Counted from the first letter of the stretch, positions 18,961 through 28,916 are shown. The stretch is DNA of 64,000 bases from Candidatus Segatella mututuai (GCA_002439605.1 DJOI01000086.1:32632-96631), one strand, 5' to 3'. The notes: a model not told the origin generated them from the letters alone. Translations and numbers: made by a program.

Positions 18961-19713
18961 ATGAAATTTATTTCGTGGAACGTAAATGGCCTACGCGCCT
19001 GTGTGGGAAAGGAATTCGAACAACAATTTAAACAACTTGATGCCGACTATTTCTGCCTCCAGGAAACCAAGATGCAGCAAGGTCAGCTCGACTTGAACTT
19101 TGAAGGCTACGAAAGTTACTGGAACTATGCCGAGAAGAAAGGCTATTCTGGAACAGCTATCTACACCAAGCACAAGCCATTGGGAGTGAGTTACGGCATG
19201 GGCGTTGAAGAGCACGACCACGAAGGACGTATCATCACCTTGGAGTACGATGGCTTCTATCTCGTCACCGTCTACACCCCTAACTCGCAGAACGAGTTGA
19301 GACGACTCGACTACCGAATGACCTGGGAGGAAGACTTCCGCAAGTTTCTTAAAGGCCTCGATGCCAAGAAACCTGTCATCATATGCGGAGACATGAACGT
19401 GGCACACCAAGAAATAGACATCAAGAACCCCAAGGCCAACCGCCGCAATGCAGGCTTCACCGATGAAGAACGCGAAAAAATGACCCAATTGCTAAAGGCT
19501 GGCTTTATAGATACATTCCGCTACAAGCACCCTCAAGACATCACTTATTCGTGGTGGTCATACCGTTTCCATGCACGCGAGAAGAATGCAGGCTGGCGAA
19601 TAGACTACTTCCTCGTCTCCGAACGACTGAAAGAAAATATCAGAGAGGCAACTATACTCACCGACTTCATGGGTAGTGATCATTGCCCTATCGAGCTCGA
19701 TCTGGCACTATAG
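18961..19713 (+). CDS. xth: Exodeoxyribonuclease III / AP endonuclease
   Basis: Base-excision-repair endonuclease of the ExoIII (Xth/ExoA) family that cuts 5' of abasic sites and has 3'-5' exonuclease activity. The 250-aa protein has FISWNVNGLRA, FCLQETKM (metal-binding glutamate), YTPNSQ, ICGDMNVAHQEIDI (Asp-x-Asn), WRIDYFLVS and the C-terminal GSDHCPIELDL with the catalytic Asp-His. It is 90 bp after folE, and the last protein-coding gene before the tRNA and prophage. Confidence 0.97.
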   Translation: MKFISWNVNGLRACVGKEFEQQFKQLDADYFCLQETKMQQGQLDLNFEGYESYWNYAEKKGYSGTAIYTKHKPLGVSYGMGVEEHDHEGRIITLEYDGFYLVTVYTPNSQNELRRLDYRMTWEEDFRKFLKGLDAKKPVIICGDMNVAHQEIDIKNPKANRRNAGFTDEEREKMTQLLKAGFIDTFRYKHPQDITYSWWSYRFHAREKNAGWRIDYFLVSERLKENIREATILTDFMGSDHCPIELDLAL

Positions 19714-19792
19714 GCATTCATGCTAAGCAGAAAGGTCACTAAGAATCAACAAAAAATATGGAAGTATGTGGCAAGACTGAAAAAAATCGCTA

Positions 19793-19828
19793 AATATTTG
19801 TTCATTTCAAAATAATATTATACCTTTG
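19793..19828 (+). promoter_or_regulatory. tRNA-Pro promoter
   Basis: AATATTTG (19793-19800), exactly 20 bp, TACCTTTG (19821-19828): a perfect consensus promoter about 31 bp before the tRNA. Confidence 0.8.
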
Positions 19829-19859
19829 CACCACGAATTCACATAATAGCATAGGCTAT

Positions 19860-19932
19860 CGGGATTTGGCGCAGTTGGTAGCGCACACGTCTGGGGGGCG
19901 CGAGGTCGCTGGTTCGAGTCCAGTAATCCCGA
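19860..19932 (+). tRNA. tRNA-Pro (anticodon GGG)
   Basis: 73-base cloverleaf without encoded CCA. The acceptor stem CGGGATT/AATCCCG, D stem GCGC/GCGC, T stem GCTGG/CCAGT with TTCGAGT loop, and anticodon loop CTGGGGG (GGG at 34-36) are all readable. Position 28:42 of the anticodon stem is an A-C mismatch and 31:39 is G-T, so the stem is weaker than usual. The phage integrase lies 205 bp downstream, making the 3' end a likely attachment site. Confidence 0.9.
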
Positions 19933-19935
19933 CTA
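19905..19935. other. Putative prophage left attachment site (attL) in the tRNA-Pro 3' end
   Basis: Tyrosine integrases of this type usually recombine within the T arm to 3' end of a tRNA gene and restore it. The integrase gene points away from the tRNA, and phage genes fill the rest of the window. The matching attR would be a direct copy of the tRNA 3' end beyond 64 kb, so the core cannot be fixed here. Confidence 0.5.
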
Positions 19936-19968
19936 TTTTCAAATCAACTATCTGTAAGTCAAAATATT

Positions 19969-19990
19969 ACCCCTTGTCGGGGGTGTTTTC
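19969..19990 (+). terminator. tRNA-Pro terminator
   Basis: Hairpin ACCCC-TTGTC-GGGGT followed by GTTTTCC, 36 bp after the tRNA. Confidence 0.6.
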
Positions 19991-20137
19991 CTCGGTAAAA
20001 TTCGGGATAGGTTGAGATACATGTTTTGTGTATAATAACGCAAAAAACTCTCAAATATTGGCAATTAGATAGAAGAAAATCAGGCAAAGAGTCGGATTCA
20101 TTTGTTTAATACGCCATATCTGCAAGAAATTAAAGAT

Positions 20138-21325
20138 ATGGTAAAAAAAAATTATCCCCTAAATTCAAACGAGGCTGTCTTGAACAGCGTCATCGGATGG
20201 AAACCTCCTGTTTTCCATCAAAAATCAGAGTGCTACGTATCCTTCATGGCCTTCGACCCTGCCATCGGACGACTGAGAAGAAAGAGAATCATGCTTGAGA
20301 GAATCAAGGGCAAGCGAAATCAGCGTGTCTATGCAGAGGCTCTCATGAAACGTCTCACAGATAAGCTCATGGATGGATGGAACCCTTGGATAGAAGCCAG
20401 CCAACCCCTTGAATACACCAAGTGGGACGAAGTGCTACTCAAATATCGAGAGTACCTAACCAAACTCTACAACGAGCACAACCTGCGTGAAGAGAGTCTG
20501 CACGACTACACAAGCAAAGTGAATGTCATCGAGAGATGGATGAAAGAGAAGCACATCAACATCACCTACAGCTACCAGTGGGACAGACGAAACGTGAGCA
20601 AGTTTCTCGACTATGTATTCGTAGATAGAAATAACACGGTCGTCACCCGAAACAATTATCTCACATGGCTGAAGACTTTCTCCAAATATCTCTTGGAACG
20701 TGGTTTTGTCAGCCAGAACCCCACGGATGGCTTGGGACGCATCAAGAACAGGCAGAAGAAGGATCGCGATGTGATACCAGACGATGTGATGGAACAGATA
20801 CGTGAATATCTCATGGAAAAGAACAAATATTTTCTCCTTGCATGCGAAATCTTGCATTATCTGTTTGTGCGTCCACGTGAACTGTCCTTTCTGAAGATTG
20901 GGGATTTTCGCCTCAAATCAAAGACGCTCACTCTGCATGGCGAACACACCAAGAACAGGAACGATGCCACCATCACTCTCCCAGCCCATGTCATCAAACT
21001 CATGCTTGACTTGAATATATTCTCCTATCCAAGTCAATATTATCTGTTCTCGGACAACTTTCACCCTGGTGAGACTCGCAAGAGTGAAAAGAATTTCAGA
21101 GACTACTGGCATCGCTACGTGAGAAAGGAACTCGGTTTCTCCATGCGTTATAAATTCTATAGTCTGAAGGACACGGGCATCACAAACATGCTACGAGCCA
21201 ACACCGATGTCTTGTCGGTCAGAGACCAGGCCAGACACTCCTCCATCCTCATCACGGACATCTACACTCCCAAGGACATCAAGGAGGCCAACGAGCTTAT
21301 CTTGAACTACAAGGGAATCTTATAA
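20138..21325 (+). CDS. int: Phage tyrosine-type integrase
   Basis: Site-specific recombinase that inserts and excises the phage. The ATG at 20138 gives 395 aa; an in-frame TTG at 20102 is possible. An N-terminal arm/SAM-like DNA-binding region (about residues 100-200) precedes the catalytic domain: Arg I in FVRPRELSFLKIGDF, the beta-strand Lys in EHTKNRN, box II as YSLKDTGITNML, then QARHSS with His/Arg, and nucleophile Tyr in DIYTPKD. The usual HxxR box is YSLKD, so the His and Arg positions are substituted; related Bacteroidetes integrases share such changes. Located beside tRNA-Pro and convergent with the structural genes. Confidence 0.92.
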   Translation: MVKKNYPLNSNEAVLNSVIGWKPPVFHQKSECYVSFMAFDPAIGRLRRKRIMLERIKGKRNQRVYAEALMKRLTDKLMDGWNPWIEASQPLEYTKWDEVLLKYREYLTKLYNEHNLREESLHDYTSKVNVIERWMKEKHINITYSYQWDRRNVSKFLDYVFVDRNNTVVTRNNYLTWLKTFSKYLLERGFVSQNPTDGLGRIKNRQKKDRDVIPDDVMEQIREYLMEKNKYFLLACEILHYLFVRPRELSFLKIGDFRLKSKTLTLHGEHTKNRNDATITLPAHVIKLMLDLNIFSYPSQYYLFSDNFHPGETRKSEKNFRDYWHRYVRKELGFSMRYKFYSLKDTGITNMLRANTDVLSVRDQARHSSILITDIYTPKDIKEANELILNYKGIL

Positions 21326-21327
21326 GA

Positions 21328-21364
21328 ATATGGGGGGCGGCAGAATGCAACTGTCGCCCCATAT
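21328..21364. terminator. Bidirectional terminator between integrase and tail operon
   Basis: Arms ATATGGGG(GG)CG and CGCCCCATAT, flanked by A/T runs on both sides, lie between the convergent integrase and 636-aa tail gene. Confidence 0.65.
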
Positions 21365-21377
21365 ATATAATAATGTG

Positions 21378-23288
21378 TCAGGACATCATATAGAAACTGC
21401 CTGTCATGATTGGCTCGATGCCATCATCCTTTATCTCCACCTCTATCTTGGAACAAACAAACCGCTTGCCATGAAAGATGAAAATCTTGGATGGATCGGG
21501 TATCGTGTCGGAGCGAAACTTGATCTCCATGCAGTCCTTGTCATCTATCACCGACTTGTGATGAAAAGCATTCAGCCCATAGGTTGTCCTCTGGACCAAG
21601 CTAAGGCTCCATCCCTTGGTCTCGCCAAAGACCCTCTTCAGATGTACATCGTCTGTTATCGGTATGGGCCAAGCCATGTGGTGCTCGCCCATGGCACTGT
21701 CACAGATGCAACTCCCTGGCAGCAAGGTAGGCAAATCAGATGGAAGTGGATATGTAGGGTCATGCAACTTCTCTCCCAAGAAATAAATCGGGAGGCATTC
21801 ATTTTCGTCCTCCTCATCATCCATGTTTGAATCGTCATCAAGGGCATCCTCCACCGTCACGTAGCTATAGCCATCTTCGTCAGCGACCAAGTCCTTGCTC
21901 TCAGCCTCCTTCTCATTGGTAACGGACAGCATGTATCTAGGTCGTATGTCTCTCTTGCCCTGAAATATCGCCGCCCAAGTGGTGAAGACTGTCACGTCCT
22001 GGTCAACAATCGTGACCGCAGCTGGGGCTATGTTGAGCGTGAGACTGTCATCGCTCTCGGTATTGCGAACAAGTGGTGAAAACTCACCACACTCCAACCA
22101 GCTGCCCTTGCCATCATCTTCTCCGTCTGCCTTCCAAACATAGTATGCCTGCAGGCTACCATCTGCATATAACCGTCTGATGATGGTCGTGCGCTTGCGC
22201 TTGATGTCCCACTTACTTATGGTCAAGTCAAGGTCAGGTGTCATGCCATTGTGGTCATAGACCTCAAAGTATGACAGAATCTTTTGAGGTATCACCTCAT
22301 AATCTGTCCGTGCCTCAGAGCCTCCCAGGTTAAACTCGACATTTGACGTGTCGATGGTATTGAGAGAGCCATCCTCGTCGTAATCGACACTGAACTCATC
22401 CAAAGCCTCCAGCTCAATGGCATCTGCACTTAGCAGCTCAGAGCTATTGATGATTTTGACCGTGCGCTCCGCCTCGTTGAAATACATCTTGGCATTGAAG
22501 AGCTTGCGGAACTCCTCCAAGAAGGTGTATGCCGTCCAATGCGGCAGCGCATGGCGGAACTCATCCGACTTGTAGGCGGAGGCTACATAAAGTTGGTTCC
22601 ATGGCTTTACATTGAAATCATCACGCTCGACCTTATAACCTGTAAGATATAGAATCTGGTGCAAAACATAAATGAGGTTGGGCTGCACTGCCAGATTATG
22701 GATGTATCTCAAGCCTTTCTTACCGATGAGGAGATTGGCGGTCATGTCGTTGGTCTCGTCCTTGATGGGAGTATATGCATACATGCCCGGCATACCTATC
22801 AAAGGTCCAAAGCTGAGCGACATATAAAAATCATAGGTATGGATTTGCGACAAGATACCCATGATCTCAGCAGCATCCACCTTTTGAAGTCCATCTGCCA
22901 TTAGCCCCAAGCCATGCTGCGCCTTGCCCAAGTCCATCTCGTCTATATACTGCTTGTCAAACCGCGCATTGTATTTGATGCGAGACTTGCCACCCAAGAG
23001 TTGAAGCTTCACCTCGTTTTGGTTGACAGACAGGACAGTGCCGACACCACTCATGATGAGCAAGCCATTGCAATATAGCTTGCAGTCATCGTATTTGGCG
23101 AGTTTCTTCTTGACCTCGAAACGAGAGACATTCTTGAAAATTTCCCGATTGGCCAAGATGCTCATCGGGAAGGTGATGTCATAGGTATATTCACCATCAT
23201 CGGTGACATACTGGTTAGCGTATGTCACCTTGATGGAGGATGTGGATATGGGATAGGCCTTGTGACCATTGATGATGCACTGTATCAT
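21378..23288 (-). CDS. Phage tail protein, probable distal tail/hub component
   Basis: 636-aa protein without signal or membrane helix. The N-terminal 120 residues (INGHKAYPISTSSIKVTYANQYVTDDGEYTYDITFPM and following) are beta-rich. Later parts alternate beta-strands with an acidic run (about residues 480-495, DDDSNMDDEEDENE). I do not recognise an exact family. It directly follows the tape measure gene (4 bp) and is the last gene of the rightward-to-leftward structural operon, the place of distal-tail or hub genes in siphophages. The call rests on this position. Confidence 0.5.
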   Translation of the reverse strand: MIQCIINGHKAYPISTSSIKVTYANQYVTDDGEYTYDITFPMSILANREIFKNVSRFEVKKKLAKYDDCKLYCNGLLIMSGVGTVLSVNQNEVKLQLLGGKSRIKYNARFDKQYIDEMDLGKAQHGLGLMADGLQKVDAAEIMGILSQIHTYDFYMSLSFGPLIGMPGMYAYTPIKDETNDMTANLLIGKKGLRYIHNLAVQPNLIYVLHQILYLTGYKVERDDFNVKPWNQLYVASAYKSDEFRHALPHWTAYTFLEEFRKLFNAKMYFNEAERTVKIINSSELLSADAIELEALDEFSVDYDEDGSLNTIDTSNVEFNLGGSEARTDYEVIPQKILSYFEVYDHNGMTPDLDLTISKWDIKRKRTTIIRRLYADGSLQAYYVWKADGEDDGKGSWLECGEFSPLVRNTESDDSLTLNIAPAAVTIVDQDVTVFTTWAAIFQGKRDIRPRYMLSVTNEKEAESKDLVADEDGYSYVTVEDALDDDSNMDDEEDENECLPIYFLGEKLHDPTYPLPSDLPTLLPGSCICDSAMGEHHMAWPIPITDDVHLKRVFGETKGWSLSLVQRTTYGLNAFHHKSVIDDKDCMEIKFRSDTIPDPSKIFIFHGKRFVCSKIEVEIKDDGIEPIMTGSFYMMS

Positions 23289-23292
23289 AAAG

Positions 23293-26200
23293 CTACTTGT
23301 TGTCTAATATGCGTTGATAATCTTGAAGTCTCTTGTGCAAGCCGTTGCGCCCAGAGATAGGCAGCTCTATTTCCAAGCCATCGTCAAGCGTCTGGTTGAG
23401 TCGGCTGACGGCTGTGTTGACCCCATCGAGGGATGCCATCACCCCAGAATTGTCATTGCTCACGTTGACAATCGGGGCGACCACGGAGCTGCTCGCACCC
23501 TGCCCCAACGCCCGTGTGATGTCATCTGCGGTCAGCGAGCCCACGGTGTTGGAACGCTGTGCACGGTCTATGAGGTCGAAGGCAGGACGGATGGCTGAGT
23601 TGTTGACGGCATTGTGATTGGCGACGAACTCGCCCTCATGTACTACGCCAGCCTCCCGTCGATAGCGACTTCCACCCGTGTAACCACCCGAATAGTATCC
23701 AGTAGCCTCTGCCTGGTGCTGCTTCTTGATGGTGGCAATCTGGAGCATGCCTGCGGCCGTGGCCAAGCCTGCGGCTATAGGTGCCATGATCCAACCTGTC
23801 ACAGGAATCTTCGCCGCGGATGAATAGGCGTTGATGGCAGCCATGGCTGTTGAAGCTATAGCCTGCGCAATCTCTATCTTCATCGCCTTTTTGTTAGCCT
23901 TGGACTTCGCCTCCGCCAACTCCTTGTCACGTTTCTCCTCCAGCTTCTTCTTTTTCTTGGAGTTATTGCCCGCTGCAGCAATCTGCTTCTCGTAGTTTTT
24001 GGAAATCTTGGCCTGCTCCAAGTCAGAGCAAGCTTGCGCATAAGAGGATGCTGCGGAAAGGATGTTGTTGATGCCATTGTAGGCGACTTGCGTCTGCTGC
24101 ACCATATTGTCGAGAAAATCTGCCGTGACCTGCGCCTTGGCTTGCATGTAGGCCGCGTGGTTTTGCTCATCAGAGCCATATAGCTCCTTTAGCTTCTCCA
24201 TGGTGTTTTGGTAGTTCTTGACTTGTGAGACGAAGTAGCCACCAAAACTGCCATTGGAGGATTGTGTGTCGCCAGCTGCAGCCTTGGCGCCATTGACCAT
24301 CTCGGAGGTCTTGGAGTCTATCTTGACTTGCAGCGAGCCAGCGCCGTGGTCTTCCGCCTCCGCCTGATTTCGCTTGGCGGCGAACTGTCGTGTCATCTCC
24401 AAGCTCATCTGCTCATATTCCTCTTCGGTTATGAGTTTCTTTTCCCAGAGAGCCTTCAAGCCATTCATGTACATCTGCTCCTGCTCGGCAAGGTCTTGCT
24501 TGCCAAACTCCTGACGTAAGGTCTTGAGCATATCCATGTAGGTCTCCTGCTGCTGAAGCTGGTGGTCGAGCGCTGCCTGTTCCATCTCTGCCTTCAAGTC
24601 GAGCCACTCCTCGCTACCCTGGTTATAAAGGGCGAGACGCTTCTGCATGGCATCGGCCTCATTCTGATAGAGGGCTTCATCAAGAGCCACGTCGTTTTGG
24701 TATATCTTGGAGTTTTTGTCGCTGTATTGTGCCTTGATATTGGCCTCGTTAAGAAGTCGCTCACGCTCTATGTCCTTCTCACGCATCTTGATGATGGCTT
24801 CATCATGCTGCTTGCTTGCGTTGACCTTATCATCAAGCAATTGCTTGTATTCATTGCTATCCTCGCCATAAAGAGCCTTAAGTTTCTCAACGCCTTGTAA
24901 CGTGATTTTCTCACGGTCATCAATAAACTGCCGATAACTCTTCGTGCCATCCGCATAAGCCTTGGCATTGTCTGCCATCAAACTATTAGTCTCAGCCTTG
25001 ATGGCATCGGCCGCATGCTTCTGCGCCTTGCGAGCTGCAGCCTCACGCTTGCGCGCCTCTGCAGCAGCCTTCTTCTCCGCTTTCTCACGAGCCTTGCGCT
25101 CCTTCTCGGTCTCTTGGTGAGCATTGTTGGTGTTATTATTATTGTCCAAATTCTGTCGCACCTGCTTGACCTCTTGGCTCTGCATGTCCTTGCCATAGAC
25201 CTCGGTGATGGCATGAATCATCTGGTCTCGCTCGTGGATTTTGTCGTTCAAGTCCCGCAATTCACGGCGGAACTTGTCAGTCGAATCTTGCGTAGTATTG
25301 CCAACAGAACCCCAAGAAGTGGTGTAAGTATAGCCAGAACCAGCATTCTTGGCATTGTCATAGTTTTGCTGAACCTGTTTCTGCTTAATGGTCAAGCCAG
25401 CCTTTTCCTCTGCCAACTGCTGGATTTTTTTCTTGGCACCCTGCACCTCATAGAGATGCACGAGCGACTTGATATAGTCATCGAGAGCCTTCTTGTTTTC
25501 CTGATACTTACCAGTCGTCTTGTCAATGTTGGCATTGTAATTTGGAACTATTCTATTTAACTCTGCGATGGCCGTATAGCGGTCTTTGAGCGAGTTGGTC
25601 TCGTCCATCGCAACCTTGCGGAGATTTTCGAGTTTCAATTGCTCCTCGACAATCTCTTTCTGTGCATCCTTGCGAATGTCGTTGAGAGCCTCCTGTGCCT
25701 TGGTCGCCGCATCCGTCTTGCATGTCAAGTCCATGACCATTGCCACCAAGGTTGTCACGGCTGCAGCGACCGCCAAGTATGGGTGAGCCACGAGCAAAGC
25801 CCAGAGCTTCTTGGTGCCAGCCACTACCACGTTGTTCCACACGGCTATGGCCTTGAGTTTGACGATATGGGCTGTCTCTGCCACTGCCAATGCGACGATG
25901 GTGGCAGTGAGGGCTATCATGGTGGTGCGATACTTGATGACGAAATCAATGATGGAGGACAATATGCGCACCGTGATGCTTGCCGTGGAAATGCAAAGAC
26001 GAGCTGCAGGATAGAGTTTCTCGCCCAACTCGATGGATAGGTCGAGGAAACATTTCTTTGCCTTGTCGAGTGAGGCTTGCACACTCTCATTCTGGGTGTT
26101 GAACTCGTTGATGACAGACGTGCCATCGGCGTATGACTGGGTGGCGAGGTCTTGCGCCGTCTTGATGTCATCCAGCTTATCAGCGAGGACGGTAAGAACG

Positions 26201-27879
26201 CCCGTAGCACGAGAGCCGTCCATCTTCATCTCCTCGAACATTGGCGCAAGGTCGGCGAAACCGCCCTTGGCTCTCATGGCTGCCAGGAACTGAAGGAGCG
26301 CCTTGTTGGCATCCTCCTTCAAGACCTTGGAAAACTCCTTGACGTTGAGCCCCGCTATCTTGGCAAACCTGGCGGAATCCTGAAACATCTTGGCCAATAG
26401 GTTTTGGACAGCCGTGGCTGCGGTCTCGTCCTGCTGCATGTTTTGGTCGAGGACGGAGGCGAGCCCCATGATCTGCGCCTGTGTGAACCCAGCCTGCTTG
26501 CCCACACCAGCCACACGGGCGGTGAAGTCAACGAGGTAGCCAGCCGATGCGGAAGAGTTCTGCGCCAGCTCATTGACGGCGGAGCCAGTCGCCAGCATGG
26601 CTCCTCGCAAACCCTTGGTCTTGTCCTCTCCAAACATCTGGGCGAGTTTGCCTATCTGCGAGACCGCCTTGTCACCCAAGTCGTCGCCCAGGGCTACATT
26701 GATTTTATCGGCTCCATCGACGAACTCCTCGACCGCAGCTGTCGAGGTGATGCCCAATCGGCCAGCATCCTCTGCCAGCTGGTTGAGCTTCTGGCGAGGG
26801 GTGCGCGTGTCCATCCGCTTGAAATCCTCGTTCATGCGTTCCACCTCCTCTGCAGCCTGACCTGTATATTTGCGGACATTGGTCATCTCATCATCCATCT
26901 TGGCATATTCCTCGACACACTTCTTGACGGTCAGCGTGACACCCGAAACGGCTGCGATGGCTCCCAAGGCGATACCCTGCATACGATTGAACCAGTCGGC
27001 GGATCGACTAATCCAAGACTGCTGTGCCCTGCCCTCGGCACGCACCGCCTCCAACTCAACCTTGAGTTGCTTGGCTTGCCGCTGCATCTGCTTGAATGCC
27101 TCCGTGCCACGATCCATGCCCCTCATCTCTTGGTTGAGAATCTTGATGGAGTACTCCAAATCACGTATGGAGGATATCTTCAGATGGCTCATCGTGGCAT
27201 TGACCAGCTGCATCTGCCGCTTGGTCTCCCTGATGTCCCCATTGGTCTTGTCTATCTCCTTGTCGTATTGCGACATAAGCGTGACCACTTTTTGCTCGCT
27301 CAGACGTATACGCTCCAACTCTGCCTCCACAAGTTTCAACTGTGCGGCACGGCTGGCATACATCGTGGACGTAGGGTCATAGTCGGCCATCTGCGAACGC
27401 AACTTGCCTGCCGTGAAATTGAGGTCGTTGAGTGAGGCGTGCTTCAAGTTGGAGAGTGTCGCCGTCATGCGCTGCGCCTCCTCGTCGGCTTGTCGGGTCG
27501 CCCCCTTGATGGCAAGCACCTGCTCCTTGACCTTGGCAAGCTGCGTGTCGAGCTTGGCATAATCAGAAGGGTCTGACACCGCTTTCATCTGCCCCTTCAG
27601 ATGGCGTGCAGCCTTCTCGAGCTGTCCAAGACTGGCGGAAGAAAGGTTATCGAGCGTCTCCTTGACGCTCATGGTGGAATTTTTGAATTGCTTCATCTCT
27701 CGCTCGGCAGCCTTCAGGTCCTTGGCGAGGGACGCGCCCAAACGAGAATCGCCCGTCGAGAAAGCATCCTGCTTAGCCTTCTTGAGACGAGCGACCTTGT
27801 CTTCCAACTCCTTGAGACGATTTTTCGCCTCCTCAGAGTTGAGTTTGACTACGGTGGTATATACCTCTTGTCTTGCCAT
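23293..27879 (-). CDS. Phage tail tape measure protein
   Basis: 1528-aa protein that sets tail length and is ejected with the DNA. Long alpha-helical coiled-coil segments occupy about residues 1-300 and 900-1250 (for example LKDLKAAEREMKQF and an Ala/Lys/Glu-rich run near 950-1000). The TP901-type core is at about residues 320-560 (RQKLNQLAEDAGRLGITSTAAVEEFVDGADKINVAL). Hydrophobic helices lie near 650-740 (TATIVALAVAETAHI, PYLAVAAAVTTLVAMVM) and near 1340-1390. The ATG overlaps the stop of the upstream gene by 1 bp. Confidence 0.92.
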   Translation of the reverse strand: MARQEVYTTVVKLNSEEAKNRLKELEDKVARLKKAKQDAFSTGDSRLGASLAKDLKAAEREMKQFKNSTMSVKETLDNLSSASLGQLEKAARHLKGQMKAVSDPSDYAKLDTQLAKVKEQVLAIKGATRQADEEAQRMTATLSNLKHASLNDLNFTAGKLRSQMADYDPTSTMYASRAAQLKLVEAELERIRLSEQKVVTLMSQYDKEIDKTNGDIRETKRQMQLVNATMSHLKISSIRDLEYSIKILNQEMRGMDRGTEAFKQMQRQAKQLKVELEAVRAEGRAQQSWISRSADWFNRMQGIALGAIAAVSGVTLTVKKCVEEYAKMDDEMTNVRKYTGQAAEEVERMNEDFKRMDTRTPRQKLNQLAEDAGRLGITSTAAVEEFVDGADKINVALGDDLGDKAVSQIGKLAQMFGEDKTKGLRGAMLATGSAVNELAQNSSASAGYLVDFTARVAGVGKQAGFTQAQIMGLASVLDQNMQQDETAATAVQNLLAKMFQDSARFAKIAGLNVKEFSKVLKEDANKALLQFLAAMRAKGGFADLAPMFEEMKMDGSRATGVLTVLADKLDDIKTAQDLATQSYADGTSVINEFNTQNESVQASLDKAKKCFLDLSIELGEKLYPAARLCISTASITVRILSSIIDFVIKYRTTMIALTATIVALAVAETAHIVKLKAIAVWNNVVVAGTKKLWALLVAHPYLAVAAAVTTLVAMVMDLTCKTDAATKAQEALNDIRKDAQKEIVEEQLKLENLRKVAMDETNSLKDRYTAIAELNRIVPNYNANIDKTTGKYQENKKALDDYIKSLVHLYEVQGAKKKIQQLAEEKAGLTIKQKQVQQNYDNAKNAGSGYTYTTSWGSVGNTTQDSTDKFRRELRDLNDKIHERDQMIHAITEVYGKDMQSQEVKQVRQNLDNNNNTNNAHQETEKERKAREKAEKKAAAEARKREAAARKAQKHAADAIKAETNSLMADNAKAYADGTKSYRQFIDDREKITLQGVEKLKALYGEDSNEYKQLLDDKVNASKQHDEAIIKMREKDIERERLLNEANIKAQYSDKNSKIYQNDVALDEALYQNEADAMQKRLALYNQGSEEWLDLKAEMEQAALDHQLQQQETYMDMLKTLRQEFGKQDLAEQEQMYMNGLKALWEKKLITEEEYEQMSLEMTRQFAAKRNQAEAEDHGAGSLQVKIDSKTSEMVNGAKAAAGDTQSSNGSFGGYFVSQVKNYQNTMEKLKELYGSDEQNHAAYMQAKAQVTADFLDNMVQQTQVAYNGINNILSAASSYAQACSDLEQAKISKNYEKQIAAAGNNSKKKKKLEEKRDKELAEAKSKANKKAMKIEIAQAIASTAMAAINAYSSAAKIPVTGWIMAPIAAGLATAAGMLQIATIKKQHQAEATGYYSGGYTGGSRYRREAGVVHEGEFVANHNAVNNSAIRPAFDLIDRAQRSNTVGSLTADDITRALGQGASSSVVAPIVNVSNDNSGVMASLDGVNTAVSRLNQTLDDGLEIELPISGRNGLHKRLQDYQRILDNK

Positions 27880-28457
27880 TATTGGGTGACTTGTATATAG
27901 CTATTATATAATAATGTGGAATGTGGGTTGAAGTTGACGACCTTGACGGTATAGCCTTTGGTGCCCCACCTCCACCAAAGGAATCTGTGTTTGTATTGCT
28001 TAGCAACTATGGTCTGAAGGCTGTCCCTGGCCTTGTAGGTCAGGATGGAATCAGCCGTGTCGAGCCTTAGCGAGAGCCATGCGTCATCGTATGCGAAAAC
28101 AGAATTTCGTCTGGTGGCCTTCACCGTGTCAGCGGTGCTTATCGCCACACGCTGGTCGGCGACCACCTGGCGAACTTTCAACTGCAAGTCTTCGAGCAAT
28201 CGCCTGTCAGCAGCCACCAACTTGTATTCTCCCCTGTCCATGACCATCACCTGCTGCGTGATGAGCTTGACGGAATCACGGATGGTGTCACGCTGCATGG
28301 GTGCATACTGCAACTGCAGCTCGTGAAGCTGCCGTCGCAGCGTCTCATTGTCTCTCTCCTGCCTATGGTCGAAAAAGAGGAAGCTGCCGATTATCATCAG
28401 CAGCACCATCAAGAGCGAGATGCCCTTGGAGAGTTTGTCCTTAGACCCCTGTTTCAT
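27879..28457 (-). CDS. Small membrane-anchored coiled-coil protein, spanin-like
   Basis: 192 aa with one N-terminal membrane helix (about residues 12-30, ISLLMVLLMIIGSFLFF) followed by a periplasmic coiled-coil (about 33-110) and a beta-rich C-terminal part. Inner-membrane anchor plus coiled coil, located directly after holin and amidase genes, fits an Rz-like i-spanin that disrupts the outer membrane at lysis. No separate o-spanin lipoprotein was found. Alternatively it is a small tail-chaperone-region protein, since the tape measure follows with a 1-bp overlap. Confidence 0.45.
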   Translation of the reverse strand: MKQGSKDKLSKGISLLMVLLMIIGSFLFFDHRQERDNETLRRQLHELQLQYAPMQRDTIRDSVKLITQQVMVMDRGEYKLVAADRRLLEDLQLKVRQVVADQRVAISTADTVKATRRNSVFAYDDAWLSLRLDTADSILTYKARDSLQTIVAKQYKHRFLWWRWGTKGYTVKVVNFNPHSTLLYNSYIQVTQ

Positions 28458-28466
28458 GTCAATCAG

Positions 28467-28916
28467 CTATTTGATGTCAGCGTATTCAGGGATGGCATCG
28501 AAGCATGGGCACTCCTTGATGCGTTCCCAAGGATCCACCTTGCCGTTGTGATTGGTATCTGGCGAGATGTCACGATGCCCCAAGATCTTGGCATCAGGAT
28601 AACGCTGTTTCAACTCAGCGAGGAGCTTGCGGAGCGAAGCCTTCTGCTCTGGCGTGCGGTTGTCGATAGGCTTGCCTGTGCGAGAGATGCCCCCCATGTA
28701 AGCCACATTGACTGACTCGTGGTTGTGTCCCTTGACACCATTGGAAGGCAAGTCCTCAGTCATAAGCTGGGTAATCTTGCCATTTGCCTCCACGACATGG
28801 TGATAACCAGGATAGTGCCAGCCCTTGTTGGAGAATTCCTTGAGCAAGGCATCGACAGACCAAGTCTGGCGGCTTGCAGTGCAATGAACGAAAATGTACT
28901 TAATCTTCCTTTTCAT
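28467..28916 (-). CDS. N-acetylmuramoyl-L-alanine amidase (endolysin)
   Basis: 149-aa Amidase_2 (T7-lysozyme-type) enzyme that cleaves the amide bond between muramic acid and L-Ala in peptidoglycan. Zinc ligands appear as His in IFVHCTASR, His in KILGHRDISPDTNHNGKVDP and Cys in ECPCFDA; the YHHVVEANG and AYMGGISRTGKPIDNRT segments are typical. No signal peptide, so export would need the holin-like protein whose gene overlaps its start by 17 bp. Confidence 0.94.
   Translation of the reverse strand: MKRKIKYIFVHCTASRQTWSVDALLKEFSNKGWHYPGYHHVVEANGKITQLMTEDLPSNGVKGHNHESVNVAYMGGISRTGKPIDNRTPEQKASLRKLLAELKQRYPDAKILGHRDISPDTNHNGKVDPWERIKECPCFDAIPEYADIK

Noticed and set aside
26404..27435. Long plus-strand frame inside the tape measure gene
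   Set aside because: Antisense of a long alpha-helical gene; no start signal or domain.
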